Shown here: positions 16,133 to 25,622 of the stretch, piece by piece | Position numbering within the stretch: the first letter of the stretch is position 1 | How the letters are laid out: every line of letters begins with the position of its first letter | Assembly: GCA_944319915.1 (NCBI GenBank) | Contig: CALUEY010000008.1 | Location: 1 to 64,000 of the forward strand | DNA from: an uncultured Prevotella sp. | Lineage (GTDB): Bacteria; Bacteroidota; Bacteroidia; Bacteroidales; Bacteroidaceae | Length of the DNA stretch: 64,000 bases | Reading direction: 5' to 3' | The notes under the pieces: generated by a model | What the model was told of the DNA's origin: nothing | What the model saw: the letters and a program-made list of their open reading frames with translations, nothing else | Database searches by the model: none | Translations under genes and position numbers: made by a program

Positions 16133-19100
16133 TCATTTATTGGTGACAATTATCAGTTTCTTGGCCTTCGAGGCATAGCTGCCACCCTCGCTGCTGGCGC
16201 GCACCCGGTAGAGGTATACGCCCGTGCCGAGGCGCCGCCCGCCGTCGATGGTGAGGTCCCAGTCTACGGTGAGCACGTTGTCGGCAGGCACGTCGGTCTC
16301 CGCGTGCGACCACAGGTGGCGCCCGCTCATGTCGAAGAGGTCAATGACCACGTCGATCTCGGAGCCTATGCGGTCGTGGATGATGCGGAACGAGGTGGTG
16401 GTAGACGCAGGGTTCTCGGTGCAGTCCACGTCGATGATGCTCGGCTCGGCCCCGCGCACCACGTTGAACGTAAGCTCGGCCGTTGACGAATTGTTAAGTA
16501 TGTCCCAGGCGCGGAACTGCAGCTTATGCTCCCCCTCGGCCAGCGTAGGTATGCTGAACCCCACCGTTCCGCTCGTGTAGCTGCCGAAGTCGAACTCAAA
16601 GTAATCGTTGAGCGTGTATGTCTGCGTCATTTCTCCGTCGATCACGAGCTGCAGGTCGTGGCCCACGCCGCTCCCCGAGGCGTTGATGCCGTCCTCGTCG
16701 GTCAGCTCCGCCACGAAGTAAGGCGTGGTGTTCACGCAGCCCCCGTTGGTGAACGACGAGGAGTTAAGGTAGCAGTATATGGCCGGGCCTATGGAGTCGG
16801 GCCTGAGCTGGGCCGAGCCGTTAAGCGTTATGGCCTCGCTCGCCCCGGCGGCGGCCATGGTGTGGTCGGAGCTGACGGCATAGACGTTTATCAGTCCGCT
16901 GCCGTCGCTGTAGCTTATGTCCTTAGGCACTACGAAGGTAAACGAGAACTCGCCCGCCTCCACGCTGTCGGAACCTTTGAACACCACGCCCTGACGGTCG
17001 GTGAACACAAACGGCGAAGAGGCTCCGTTCACCGGGTCGGTGCTGTTCTGCCGGCAGGTCACGGTCTGCTCGGCGTCGCTCACGGTGGCCGTCATCGTGC
17101 CGCTGAAGCCCGTGGCAGTATGGCCGCCACTCACGATGCGCCCCTTTACCACCACCGACGAGCCTGCGCCGAGGCGCACCGCCTGCCCCTCGCCCACTGC
17201 CACTCCGCCAATGCTGTCGATAACGGCGTCCATGCCGGGCAGCGCCAGCTTCATGGCGGGGTCGCCCAGCAGCGTGTACTGAAGTTTGTTCACGGTGTTG
17301 TCGCCCCCGTAGTCGCCCTCTACGAGGCTCACCTTGGCCCGCCTTGCGGCCTCGCCTATGGCCACAGGTCCGTTAGAGTCGTCGAGCACGTGGGTCATGA
17401 AGGCCGTGTTCATGTTTTCGTTATAGCTTGAATACACGGTGCGCGTGGTGCCGTAGAATGCCACCGCTCCCCCGTTGGGGTTGAGCAGTGCCACTTCGCC
17501 TATGTTCTCTTCCTGCCCGTCGAAGGGCATCACGTCGCAGGCGGCGGTCAGCCATAGCGGCAGGTTCTTGGAAACGGCGTTGCGGAAGTCGCCTATCTTC
17601 ACCACCTGCTCGTGCGAGAGGCAGTACTCCACGCCGTGGCCGTTGTAGTTCATGATGAGCGCACCCGCCGTCATGTACTGCTTTATCATGCGCTCCACGT
17701 CGGGATAGCTGTTGCCCGTGGCCGAGCTTTCGCGGTTGTAGGCGTCCCACATTATCTTTTTCACGAGGTACTGTGGGTGGTCGCGCATCACCATGTTGGC
17801 AATGCGGTCGGCCGTTTCCATGTGCGTGTTCTCGTTGCCGTCGTCGCCCATCACGACGATGTTGCCCTGCCAAGAGCCGGCGTTGGCGTTGCCCACGTAG
17901 GCCACGATCTTGTCTACCACGGCCTCAGCCTCCGACTGGGTGCGCACTGGCAGCCGGCCCACGGCCACGTCGGGCTTGCCATAGAACTGGTAACGGTTGG
18001 CCTCGTTGCCTATGGACTCGCCGTCGTCGAGCATGCAGAAGAAGTCGTCGCTCACGAAGCAGTCTATGTGGTTGTATGAGTTCTCGCTCTCGTAGCCAAG
18101 CAGGAAGTCGTCGGGGGAGTAGCCGCGCCAGTCTGACGTGCGCATACGGTTGTCCCAGGCGCAGTCGCCAAACATAAGGAGATACTTGGGCATGTCGGCC
18201 TCGGTCTCGGCGCGGTCGTAGAGCATCTTCATGTAGCGGCGGTAGGCCGTGGCGTCGGGTGTGCCGCTCGAGAACTCGTTGAATATCTCGTCGGCAGGCA
18301 CTATCCTCACCCTCATGGAATCTGTCTGCTCGTGCAGCTCAGCCAGCCGCTCGGCCTGGGCGCGCAGTGCCTGCGAGGTGGGAATCATTATCACCATGTC
18401 GGCCGGGCCGTGGGCATGCAGGTCCTGGTTGGTTATGCGGTATACGTACTCAGGCACGGGGAACGAGGCAGCCGACAGCCGCGGGGCAGGCTGAGGCTCG
18501 TTGCTGTGGACGACGATGTAGTCCAAGCGCATGGTGCCGCCCGAGGTTTGGGTTATGGTCACGGTGTTGCTGGCGGTGAGGTTGCCCACGTAGAACAGCT
18601 GCGACGCCTCGCGCATCACGTCGTAATCTGTGGGTGCGGCCACGCTGATGGTGCCAACAACGCTGTCGTTTACGCTTACGCGGGCCACCGATGCGCCGTA
18701 GGCCGTGAGCTTTACGCGCACCGACCCCCGGGCAGAAAGCCCCGAGGCTGCAAGACTGTAGGCCCGGGCCTCGCCTATGCCGAGGGGCTGGGCCTCACAG
18801 AGGTTGCGCCCGCCTTGGAACCATGCAAAGTCGTCTATCTCGTGGAGCGTGTTGTAATCATCGCCCGAGGGATAGAACGAGCTTGCGAATGCCGCACTGT
18901 CTTGCGTAGCGGCAGAGCCGTCGCTCTCGGTTAGGAAGTAATATCCGTAGTCGGAGTAAGGATTGCGCACACGGTCGTTGGCGCCCGACCAGCTTACCGG
19001 CCCGCGGGCATAGAAGAGCCTCCGCCCGCCCACGGTGCAGGTGGACACCTCGCTGAGGTCGTCGGTCTGTGCAAGGTAGTCGCCCGTGAGCGTCTCCGGC

Positions 19101-19705
19101 TGGAGGTTGCCGCCGTAGCCGTAAACCTTCACCCGTTCGGGCGAGGAAAAGCCCGCACGGCGCACAAGCTCGTCGGTTATTTGGTAAACGCCGCTCGACG
19201 GCACACGGATCTTGGCCCACGTGCCGCTGGCAAGCACCGAGTGGTCGGCATAGCGCGATGACGAAGAGGAGGCACGCCCCTGCGAAGAGGGCAGTCTGCG
19301 TAGCCCCTGCCTCGGCTTCGCAGAGGTGCTGAGCTTAAAGCTGACGAGCTTGCGGTATTTGCCATCGCGGAACACGAGCGGCACAAAGCCCACGTCGAGC
19401 CGCCCTCGCTTGCGCTCCACGCCCACTACGCAGCTCACCTGCGGAAGGGGCGGCAGCGTGTCGGTGGTGATGGCCTTGTAGCGGCGCACGTCGGCCTCGG
19501 TCATCTCAACAAACTCGGGATACTCAATGGCCACCGTATAGGTGGAGTCGGCGTATGCCGGGCCAAGGGGGAGCGAGCAGGCAAAGTGCGGCAGGAGCGT
19601 GTCTATCTTCACCTGCTCGGCTGTCAGGTTGAAGAACTCCTGCGCCACTGCCTCAGAACGGCACAGCGCGAGCGCGGCAAGCAAAAACAAACTGGCTTTC
19701 TTCAT
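16133..19705 (-). CDS. porU: Type IX secretion system sortase PorU
   Basis: This 1190-residue surface protease removes the C-terminal signal of type IX cargo and helps attach it to A-LPS or similar. A signal peptide covers residues 1-20 (ending AVAQ). The gingipain-like C25 peptidase domain spans about residues 440-800, with the catalytic His in NYNGHGVEYC near 688 and the Cys in LTAACDVMPFDG near 723. The C-terminus ends in a beta-rich region with GTGVYLYRVRA, like the type IX C-terminal domain. I chose the ATG at 19705 because it opens the signal peptide, four bases after the stop of the FAH-family gene, implying cotranscription. Confidence 0.93.
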   Translation of the reverse strand: MKKASLFLLAALALCRSEAVAQEFFNLTAEQVKIDTLLPHFACSLPLGPAYADSTYTVAIEYPEFVEMTEADVRRYKAITTDTLPPLPQVSCVVGVERKRGRLDVGFVPLVFRDGKYRKLVSFKLSTSAKPRQGLRRLPSSQGRASSSSSRYADHSVLASGTWAKIRVPSSGVYQITDELVRRAGFSSPERVKVYGYGGNLQPETLTGDYLAQTDDLSEVSTCTVGGRRLFYARGPVSWSGANDRVRNPYSDYGYYFLTESDGSAATQDSAAFASSFYPSGDDYNTLHEIDDFAWFQGGRNLCEAQPLGIGEARAYSLAASGLSARGSVRVKLTAYGASVARVSVNDSVVGTISVAAPTDYDVMREASQLFYVGNLTASNTVTITQTSGGTMRLDYIVVHSNEPQPAPRLSAASFPVPEYVYRITNQDLHAHGPADMVIMIPTSQALRAQAERLAELHEQTDSMRVRIVPADEIFNEFSSGTPDATAYRRYMKMLYDRAETEADMPKYLLMFGDCAWDNRMRTSDWRGYSPDDFLLGYESENSYNHIDCFVSDDFFCMLDDGESIGNEANRYQFYGKPDVAVGRLPVRTQSEAEAVVDKIVAYVGNANAGSWQGNIVVMGDDGNENTHMETADRIANMVMRDHPQYLVKKIMWDAYNRESSATGNSYPDVERMIKQYMTAGALIMNYNGHGVEYCLSHEQVVKIGDFRNAVSKNLPLWLTAACDVMPFDGQEENIGEVALLNPNGGAVAFYGTTRTVYSSYNENMNTAFMTHVLDDSNGPVAIGEAARRAKVSLVEGDYGGDNTVNKLQYTLLGDPAMKLALPGMDAVIDSIGGVAVGEGQAVRLGAGSSVVVKGRIVSGGHTATGFSGTMTATVSDAEQTVTCRQNSTDPVNGASSPFVFTDRQGVVFKGSDSVEAGEFSFTFVVPKDISYSDGSGLINVYAVSSDHTMAAAGASEAITLNGSAQLRPDSIGPAIYCYLNSSSFTNGGCVNTTPYFVAELTDEDGINASGSGVGHDLQLVIDGEMTQTYTLNDYFEFDFGSYTSGTVGFSIPTLAEGEHKLQFRAWDILNNSSTAELTFNVVRGAEPSIIDVDCTENPASTTTSFRIIHDRIGSEIDVVIDLFDMSGRHLWSHAETDVPADNVLTVDWDLTIDGGRRLGTGVYLYRVRASSEGGSYASKAKKLIIVTNK

Positions 19706-19709
19706 CACG

Positions 19710-20327
19710 TCATTTACAGTTAAACTCAAGCACCTTGCGGCCCTCAACGTAGCCCACAAGGTGGTCGTCGATGTGCGCCGGCGAAGGCTCGGCGGGCGCG
19801 CCGGTGAGCAGCAGGTCGCCCGTCTTTAGCGTATAGAAGCGGCTTATGTAGGCTATGAGCGCATCAACGCCGCGCGCCATGTGGCCGGCATAGCCCTGCT
19901 GCACCACGCTCCCGCCCACCTCGAGGCTGAAGCTGAGCTGCTGCACATCGCGCAGCAGGGCCTTGTCCACCCATTGCCCTATGGCCACCGAGCCGTCGAA
20001 GCCGGTGGCAACGCTCCAAGGCAGGGCAGCCGAGCGCAAGCGCGTGAGCACGTCGCGAGCGGTGAAGGCCACGCCCACCGTCACGGCGTCGTAGTAGCGG
20101 TGGGCAAAGCGCTCTGGTATGCTCTTGCCAAGGCGGCATATCCTCACTGCCAGTGACGCGCCAAGGTCAACGCTGGCGCACCAGTCTGGCACGAAGAAAG
20201 GCTTGCCGTCCTTAAGCAGGGCTGAGTCGGGCATGGTCAGGAGCACCGGCTCTACATTATCATATAACGCCATTCCCGGCTCTATATTGTGCTCGGGATA
20301 GTTTGCTGCAACGCTAAAAATCTTCAT
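19710..20327 (-). CDS. Fumarylacetoacetate hydrolase family protein
   Basis: This 205-residue protein matches the C-terminal catalytic domain of the FAH family, which acts on 2-oxo or beta-diketo acids (hydratases, isomerases, oxaloacetate decarboxylase). It has the KPFFVPDWCASVD start, the AVTVGVAFTARD segment and the YISRFYTLKTGDLLLTGAP end typical of the family. The usual metal-binding E-x-E appears weakened (here VDLGASLAVRI in place of the common ExELA), so activity is uncertain. The ATG at 20327 was chosen (MKIFSVAANYPEHN). It heads the operon with porU, with a -7 box TAACTTTG on the minus strand at 20380-20387. Confidence 0.82.
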   Translation of the reverse strand: MKIFSVAANYPEHNIEPGMALYDNVEPVLLTMPDSALLKDGKPFFVPDWCASVDLGASLAVRICRLGKSIPERFAHRYYDAVTVGVAFTARDVLTRLRSAALPWSVATGFDGSVAIGQWVDKALLRDVQQLSFSLEVGGSVVQQGYAGHMARGVDALIAYISRFYTLKTGDLLLTGAPAEPSPAHIDDHLVGYVEGRKVLEFNCK

Positions 20328-20387
20328 GTCGTCATCTACTGAATGCAATTCCTCAAGGCCGGAGATGCCTCCGACGCTCCAAAGTTA

Positions 20388-20717
20388 TACAGAATTTCCG
20401 AGAATGCGGCACGTAGCCACAAGGTTTTTTAGCTTCATTGCACTGCAACCGCCGCCGCGGGGAATGCCTGCGGGTCCGTCAGCGCGCCGCGCATTCATTG
20501 GTCCACAAAAGCCACCGAGGGCAAAAGGCTCTTGGCAATTGGCAAAATGCTGTGCGAACAATGATTAAAACAAATTCAAAGATATACATTCGCAGGGTAA
20601 ATACTGATGAATATCCTTACACCAATCATGCCTTGCCGCAGCATCGCAAAGCCCTGACAAAGATGGCTGTAACGCGCTTTTAACGAAAAACAGTGCGCTT
20701 GATTGGGAAAAATGGTG
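20388..20717. other. Intergenic, no gene seen
   Basis: This stretch between the divergent FAH-family and DUF4369 genes contains their promoters at its ends and no supported coding region. I saw no copy of the 22-bp repeat found in the other long divergent gaps. Confidence 0.5.
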
Positions 20718-20725
20718 TAACTTTG
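20718..20725 (+). promoter_or_regulatory. -7 box of the DUF4369 lipoprotein gene
   Basis: TAACTTTG lies 41 bases before the ATG at 20767. No good -33 box is seen at the normal distance (TTG at 20699-20701 is only 16 nt away). Confidence 0.5.
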
Positions 20726-20766
20726 CAAAGCGCAAGACTACGCAACAACCCTTAAACAAAGACGGA

Positions 20767-21915
20767 ATGAGACACCACATCATCACAGCCGCAGCAGTGG
20801 CAATAATGGCACTAGCCTCGTGCAGCGAGGGCAAGTTCCACGTGGAGGGCGAGATAACCGAGGCAGAGGACTCACTGCTCTACTTTGAGCACGTGGGCAT
20901 AGACGGCGTTAGCAACATCGACTCCGTGCGCCTCGATGCCGATGGCGGCTTCAGCTTCAGCGCCGAACGCCCCGAAGCGCCTGAGTTCTACCGCCTGCGC
21001 ATAGCCGGACAGGCCATAAACATATCGGTGGACTCCACCGAGACCATTACGATAAAGGCGGCCTACCCCACCATGGCCACCAACTACGAGGTGGAAGGCT
21101 CGCCTGAATGCGCAAAGATCAAGGAACTGGCCCGGATGCAGATTGCCTTGCAACAACGCGCCATGGCGCTCGACGCCAACTCGGGCCTGTCGCCTGAGGA
21201 GGCCCGCGACAGCCTTGACCGTATGCTGCAGGCGCACAAGGAGCGCGTAACGCGCGACTTCATCTTCAAGGACCCCAAGGCTCCGTCGTCTTACTTCGCC
21301 CTATTCCAGGCCATTGGCAGCTACCTCATATTCAACCCGCAGGGCAACGATGCCGACATAAAGGTGTTTGCCGCCGTGGCCACGGCCTGGGATACGTTCT
21401 ACCCCGGAAGCCTGCGTGGCGAGAACTTGCACAACATCGCCATAGAGGGAATGAGGAACGAACGCATCATAAAGGCAGAAGCCGACAAGCAGATTGACCC
21501 GGCCAAGGTGACTACGGCGGGCCTCATCGACATTCAGTTGCCCGACAACAAGGGGCAAATGCGCTCGCTAACGGAGCTGAAGGGCAAGGTGGTGCTGCTC
21601 GACTTCCACCTCTTTGCCATGGACGGTTCGCCGCAGCGCATCCTCTCGCTGCGCGAGCTTTACAACAAATACCACGCCCGGGGCCTTGAGATCTACCAGA
21701 TATCGGTGGATAAGGACGAGCATTTCTGGAAACAGCAGACCGCACAGCTGCCGTGGATAAGTGTGCGCGATGCCGGCGGACTGCGCTCCGAGAGGCTGGC
21801 AATATACAACGTTACTACCCTGCCGGAGTTCTTCCTCATCGACCGCGACAACAACCTCGTGAGCCGCTCCACGCAGATAGCCAACCTCGACGAGGCCATC
21901 CAAGCACTGCTCTGA
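20767..21915 (+). CDS. DUF4369/thioredoxin-like lipoprotein without CxxC
   Basis: This 382-residue lipoprotein has a lipobox ALASC near residues 15-19. Residues about 23-120 are a DUF4369 beta domain, followed by a helical linker. Residues about 255-380 are a TlpA/AhpC-like thioredoxin fold, with LPDNKGQMRSLTELKGKVVLLDF, LEIYQISVDKDEHFWKQ and a cis-Pro region LPEFFLID. In active TlpA proteins the strand is followed by WCxPC. Here it reads FHLFAMDGSPQR near 279-290, with no Cys, so it cannot do thiol-disulphide exchange. Proteins of this type in Bacteroidales are thought to sit in the periplasm; the role of the Cys-less form is not known. Confidence 0.85.
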   Translation: MRHHIITAAAVAIMALASCSEGKFHVEGEITEAEDSLLYFEHVGIDGVSNIDSVRLDADGGFSFSAERPEAPEFYRLRIAGQAINISVDSTETITIKAAYPTMATNYEVEGSPECAKIKELARMQIALQQRAMALDANSGLSPEEARDSLDRMLQAHKERVTRDFIFKDPKAPSSYFALFQAIGSYLIFNPQGNDADIKVFAAVATAWDTFYPGSLRGENLHNIAIEGMRNERIIKAEADKQIDPAKVTTAGLIDIQLPDNKGQMRSLTELKGKVVLLDFHLFAMDGSPQRILSLRELYNKYHARGLEIYQISVDKDEHFWKQQTAQLPWISVRDAGGLRSERLAIYNVTTLPEFFLIDRDNNLVSRSTQIANLDEAIQALL

Positions 21916-21939
21916 CAGCTGGCGCGGCCACAACGACAT

Positions 21940-21976
21940 AAAAAAGGCGGCGCACCCACCATGGGATGCACCGCCT
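21940..21976 (-). terminator. Terminator of the OmpA/vWA operon
   Basis: On the minus strand GGCGGTGCATCCC pairs with GGGTGCGCCGCC around a TATGG-type loop and is followed by TTTTTT. It lies 52 bases after the vWA gene stop and also close to the end of the convergent DUF4369 gene. Confidence 0.8.
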
Positions 21977-22027
21977 CGGCTTATATTGGAATCTATATTT
22001 ATGCTAAGTCAGCACAGGTTAGCACCA

Positions 22028-23239
22028 TCACTCGGCAGTACCAAAAACAACGTAGAACGTGCGCTCGGCGTATGTCTTGCCATCGGCAGACAGTATGGTT
22101 ATCGTAACCTCGTGAACCTCTCCGTCCATGAACTCGTCAACATTCGTGAAACGAATCACGTAAGAGTTCTGCATGGCGCCGGTAACGGGCAGACTCTGCA
22201 GCGTCACGCCCGAGAAGTCGGAGGGAGCAACTATAATCGTGCCACCTGTGTACTTTGAAAGCAACCACGGAGCCTCCCCACGTGACTTTATCGTTGTTGT
22301 ATCGTTGCTTATTACAGAGTGTATGGTACCTTTATCAGTTGTCCAACGACCAGAATTCACAACCGAATATATCGAAATATCTTCGTTTGTCGCGGGATAA
22401 TTTGCGTCATCGGTAAAGTTTACGTAAATTCTGTTTGAGCCGGAGCGGAAGTGGAACATCTCATCGGCAAACCACAACGCCTGCACTCCACACTCACCAC
22501 CTGCCAGACGAAAAATGTCATAATTGGCAGCGTCCTGCAAACTCTTGGCATACTCTCCATAATATCCTATTGTACGAGAAGTGCCAGATTTGCCACGGTC
22601 GTTAAGATATTCATCAAGTTCAGCGGAAGTAGTCATGTCCAAGGCCCCTGAAATGCCATATCCTTCCTTCAGATACTCATATTGCGCACCAACACCAGAA
22701 CCATAGCCAACACAGCCAAATCTAATGTCGATTCCTGATGAAGCAAGCCCCTGTGACCACGATGTTATGTCGCGGGCAATGGCATTAGCCTCCTGGCTCA
22801 TGCTCCCCGAATTGTCTACAAGGAAAACCATGTCTACCTGTGGCCTGTCATTTTCGTTTTGGTTGTCTGAGCTGTTGGTAACGAGTATGCCCTTAGGCTG
22901 GCCGTCAACTTCCACCCACACATTCTGGTCTGGGGTTCCGGTGCCGATGAGGCGGAGCCAGTCGTAGTCGTCGGCATCCTGGATACCAGTCATGTCGATG
23001 CGCATAATAGCATCGCCGCCATCGGTCTCCACCTCATACTGTATGTTTGGTATCGAAGTGGTTGACCCATTTACGTCAGGATTAGGGTCGGCAAGGTCGT
23101 CGCTCGGTATGCCATCAACCGTCGGCACATACTGACCGTCCTCAAGCACAATAGTATCATCGCCGTCGCTAAGGCACGACGTGAACGTGAAGGCCGCCGC
23201 CATGAGCAGCGCACCCAAAGTAAATAAATTGCGTTTCAT
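22028..23239 (-). CDS. von Willebrand factor A domain lipoprotein
   Basis: This 403-residue lipoprotein has a signal peptide and lipobox TFTSC (Cys22). Residues about 23-130 are an acidic, low-complexity and beta region. Residues about 135-310 are a vWA domain with the MIDAS metal site DNSGSMS and a later DITSWSQGL, IYVNFTDDANYP. The C-terminal 90 residues are predicted beta-rich. vWA domains bind protein or sugar ligands through a divalent ion; the partner is unknown. It lies 19 bases after an OmpA-family gene and is probably cotranscribed. The first half of the vWA region is a little more AT-rich than its neighbours. Confidence 0.85.
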   Translation of the reverse strand: MKRNLFTLGALLMAAAFTFTSCLSDGDDTIVLEDGQYVPTVDGIPSDDLADPNPDVNGSTTSIPNIQYEVETDGGDAIMRIDMTGIQDADDYDWLRLIGTGTPDQNVWVEVDGQPKGILVTNSSDNQNENDRPQVDMVFLVDNSGSMSQEANAIARDITSWSQGLASSGIDIRFGCVGYGSGVGAQYEYLKEGYGISGALDMTTSAELDEYLNDRGKSGTSRTIGYYGEYAKSLQDAANYDIFRLAGGECGVQALWFADEMFHFRSGSNRIYVNFTDDANYPATNEDISIYSVVNSGRWTTDKGTIHSVISNDTTTIKSRGEAPWLLSKYTGGTIIVAPSDFSGVTLQSLPVTGAMQNSYVIRFTNVDEFMDGEVHEVTITILSADGKTYAERTFYVVFGTAE

Positions 23240-23258
23240 TGTCGTTGGATTTTAAATG

Positions 23259-24545
23259 TTAGAAATCATTGAGTATCGTGAACTCCACGCGGCGGTTCAT
23301 GGCGCGGCCCTCCTCGGTGTCGTTGGTTGAGAGCGGGCGCGTCATTCCGTAGTAACTGTAGGTGAGCTTGTTGCGGTTTACGCCTTTCTTCACGAGATAT
23401 TCCACCACGGCCTCGGCGCGCTCGCGCGAGAGGTTCATGTTGAAGTCTTCCGACCCGACGTTGTCCGTATGACCCTTAACCTCGATGCGGCGGTTGGAAC
23501 GGATGAGCGTGGTGGCCAGCTTGTCGAGATATTCGTATGACTCGGGCTTGATGGTGCTCTTTGAGAAGTCGAACGTGATGGCGTCAACGGCGCAGATGGT
23601 CTTGCCCTCTATGCTCTCGTTCTTGGCCATGAGGTCGATTATCTCGTCGAGCGTGTAGCAAGGCTTCTCGGGTGCTGGCGCAGGCTCTGGCTCGGGTGCG
23701 GCCACCACGGGCTGGGGTTCTGGCTGCGGGGCGGGCTGTTCCTTCTTCTTGAAGATGCTGAACGGCACCGAGAGCACTGCCTGCACCTCGAATCCGCTGA
23801 ACTTGCGGCTGCCCTCGATGTTGTAGTTGTTGTTGAAGAGCTGCGCTATGTCGTTGGACTCGCGGTCCTTCTCCTTGCCGGCATAGGTGTCGGTGAAGCC
23901 CAGCTCGTAGCTGGCCTCAATGCCGAGCCAGCAGCGGTCGCCCGCCACGGGAATGGCAAACTTCACTCCCGCGCCTATCTGCCCTGCAAAGTAGGTGGAT
24001 GCCATGTTGGCATCGGAAATCTCGGTTACATAGCCGCCGGCGCTGCCGTCGGTACCCTGCTCCATCAGCATGATGTTGCCCGCAGTGGCGAAGCCCAGCA
24101 CCGGGGCCACGAAGAGGTAGGGGCGCACGGTTGACTGCTGCTTGCCGAACTGGTAGATTACCGGTACGCGGATGTCGATGTAGCGCGAGCGGAGACGGTA
24201 ATAGATGTCGTCGATGCCCTCCTCGGCGTAGTCGAGCGTATTGGAGTTGATTTCGGTGAGCTTGCCACCGCGCGTGAGGAACGAGAGCTGCGGGCGCAAC
24301 GCGAAGTTGCCCTCGCGCCCGAACTCGCCCATTGCGAACACGGAGAACACTCCGCTGCCCATGTTCGTGTTCTCGGGGAATACGTCCTCGTTGATGTCGG
24401 AGAAACCCATGTGGGTGGAATGGTAGCCTCCGCCCAAGCCAAAATACCACTTGCTGCCGCCAGCCTCCTGCGCGGAGATGCCTGCGGCAGGCAACGCTGC
24501 CAAGGCTGCGGCGGCGATTGCGTGCTTAAAAAAACTCATTTTCAT
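23259..24545 (-). CDS. OmpA-family outer-membrane porin with peptidoglycan-binding domain
   Basis: This 428-residue protein has a signal peptide (about residues 1-25, AAGISAQ), an N-terminal beta-barrel (about 26-255), a Pro/Glu/Ala-rich linker (PAPQPEPQPVVAAPEPEP, about 260-290), and an OmpA C-terminal domain (about 300-428) with KGHTDNVGSEDFNMNLSRER and NRRVEFTI, the peptidoglycan-binding core. It anchors the outer membrane to the wall. I chose the ATG at 24545; a Met two codons later is equally possible. The vWA lipoprotein gene follows in the same operon. Confidence 0.9.
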   Translation of the reverse strand: MKMSFFKHAIAAAALAALPAAGISAQEAGGSKWYFGLGGGYHSTHMGFSDINEDVFPENTNMGSGVFSVFAMGEFGREGNFALRPQLSFLTRGGKLTEINSNTLDYAEEGIDDIYYRLRSRYIDIRVPVIYQFGKQQSTVRPYLFVAPVLGFATAGNIMLMEQGTDGSAGGYVTEISDANMASTYFAGQIGAGVKFAIPVAGDRCWLGIEASYELGFTDTYAGKEKDRESNDIAQLFNNNYNIEGSRKFSGFEVQAVLSVPFSIFKKKEQPAPQPEPQPVVAAPEPEPAPAPEKPCYTLDEIIDLMAKNESIEGKTICAVDAITFDFSKSTIKPESYEYLDKLATTLIRSNRRIEVKGHTDNVGSEDFNMNLSRERAEAVVEYLVKKGVNRNKLTYSYYGMTRPLSTNDTEEGRAMNRRVEFTILNDF

Positions 24546-24642
24546 AAACTCAATTATATGATTCTTTTGATTTGCCATTTAATGAGACGATGCCCACCCG
24601 GAAGCCCTTGCCCGGGCATGTTGCTCTTGCTTTTAAGCAATG

Positions 24643-24650
24643 CAAAGGTA
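24643..24650 (-). promoter_or_regulatory. -7 box of the OmpA/vWA operon
   Basis: CAAAGGTA on the plus strand is TACCTTTG on the minus strand, 98 bases before the ATG. The -33 position holds TTTAG (24671-24674) at about 20 nt. Confidence 0.55.
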
Positions 24651-24862
24651 ACAAAAAAAACGATACGCGCTAAAGGCCATGTGGGGGCAGGTGGAGCAAA
24701 CGGCAAGGGGAGGGGGACAAACGGTCGAAAAAACATGATTATGCTGCATAAACTCAATGCGGCATAATACAAATGGAACACGACGGAATGGCCCGGGGCA
24801 GGGCTTTGGCAGGTAAAAAGCGCCAATTGGGCGCGTTGATTGCAAATAAACGGCGCGGCGGC
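24651..24862. other. Intergenic, no gene seen
   Basis: The stretch between the divergent OmpA and DUF3332 genes holds their promoters and an AT-rich centre. No supported coding region or repeat was found. Confidence 0.5.
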
Positions 24863-24893
24863 TTTGCCCGCTGGGAGCTTTTGCTTATATTTG
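24863..24893 (+). promoter_or_regulatory. Promoter of the DUF3332 gene
   Basis: TTTG (24863-24866), a 19-nt gap and TATATTTG (24886-24893) match the consensus exactly. The leader of about 150 nt before the ATG at 25052 is long and GC-rich. Confidence 0.75.
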
Positions 24894-25051
24894 CAGGCAG
24901 AGAGCCACCCGCCGCGCCACCATACGGCAGAGGCTCCGCACCGCTCCCGGCAGGCAATACCCCCTCGGCAGCCGCGGCGGCGGGAGAGGCCGGCCAACGG
25001 CAAGCAGGCCTGCGCAACGCCACGAGGGGGCTAACGAACACTAATACAGCA

Positions 25052-25597
25052 ATGAAGAAAACAAAAATGAAAGCCGCCGCGTGCCTCATGGCAGCGGCCA
25101 TCACGCTAAGCTCATGCATAGGCTCGTTCGGCCTGTTCAACAAGGTGCTCGACTGGAACAAGGGGCTGAGCAATAAGTTTGTAAACGAGGTAGTGTTCAT
25201 ACTCATCTCGCCGGCATACGCCGTATGCGGCGTTGTAGACCTGCTGGTGCTCAACACGGTGGAGTTCTGGAGCGGGTCGAACCCAATAGCCAAGGTGGGC
25301 AGCGTGCAGAATGTATGGGGACAGGACGGCCGCCTCTATGCCGTGAAGACGCTCGAAGACGGCTACGAAGTGACCAAGCCCACGGGCGAAAAGGTGATCT
25401 TCACCTACGATGAGCGGCTGAAGAGCTGGTCGATGGAGGCCGACGGGCAGCAGCGCGAGCTGTTCCGCTTCAACGACGACGGCACAATACAAGCCATGCT
25501 GCCCAACGGTGAGCGCAAGGACATATCGCTCAACGAGGAGGGCGTTTACTCGCTCCACATGGCGATGAACGACGGACTGTTCTTCGCCGCGCGGTAA
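25052..25597 (+). CDS. DUF3332 family lipoprotein-like protein
   Basis: This 181-residue protein matches the DUF3332 family. A signal peptide leads to a lipobox-like LSSC (near residue 23), followed by GSFGLFNKVLDWNKGLSNKFVNEVVF, a membrane-embedded hydrophobic stretch with the motif SPAYAVCGVVDLLVLNTVEFW, and a soluble beta-rich tail with GQDGRLYAV. No function is established for the family. It is found widely in Bacteroidota and Vibrio-type Gammaproteobacteria. The ATG at 25052 opens the signal peptide; the open frame upstream to 24773 is not protein-like. The gene converges with nhaA. Confidence 0.82.
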   Translation: MKKTKMKAAACLMAAAITLSSCIGSFGLFNKVLDWNKGLSNKFVNEVVFILISPAYAVCGVVDLLVLNTVEFWSGSNPIAKVGSVQNVWGQDGRLYAVKTLEDGYEVTKPTGEKVIFTYDERLKSWSMEADGQQRELFRFNDDGTIQAMLPNGERKDISLNEEGVYSLHMAMNDGLFFAAR

Positions 25598-25622
25598 GCC
25601 ACCCCCTGCAATCAATGCAACG

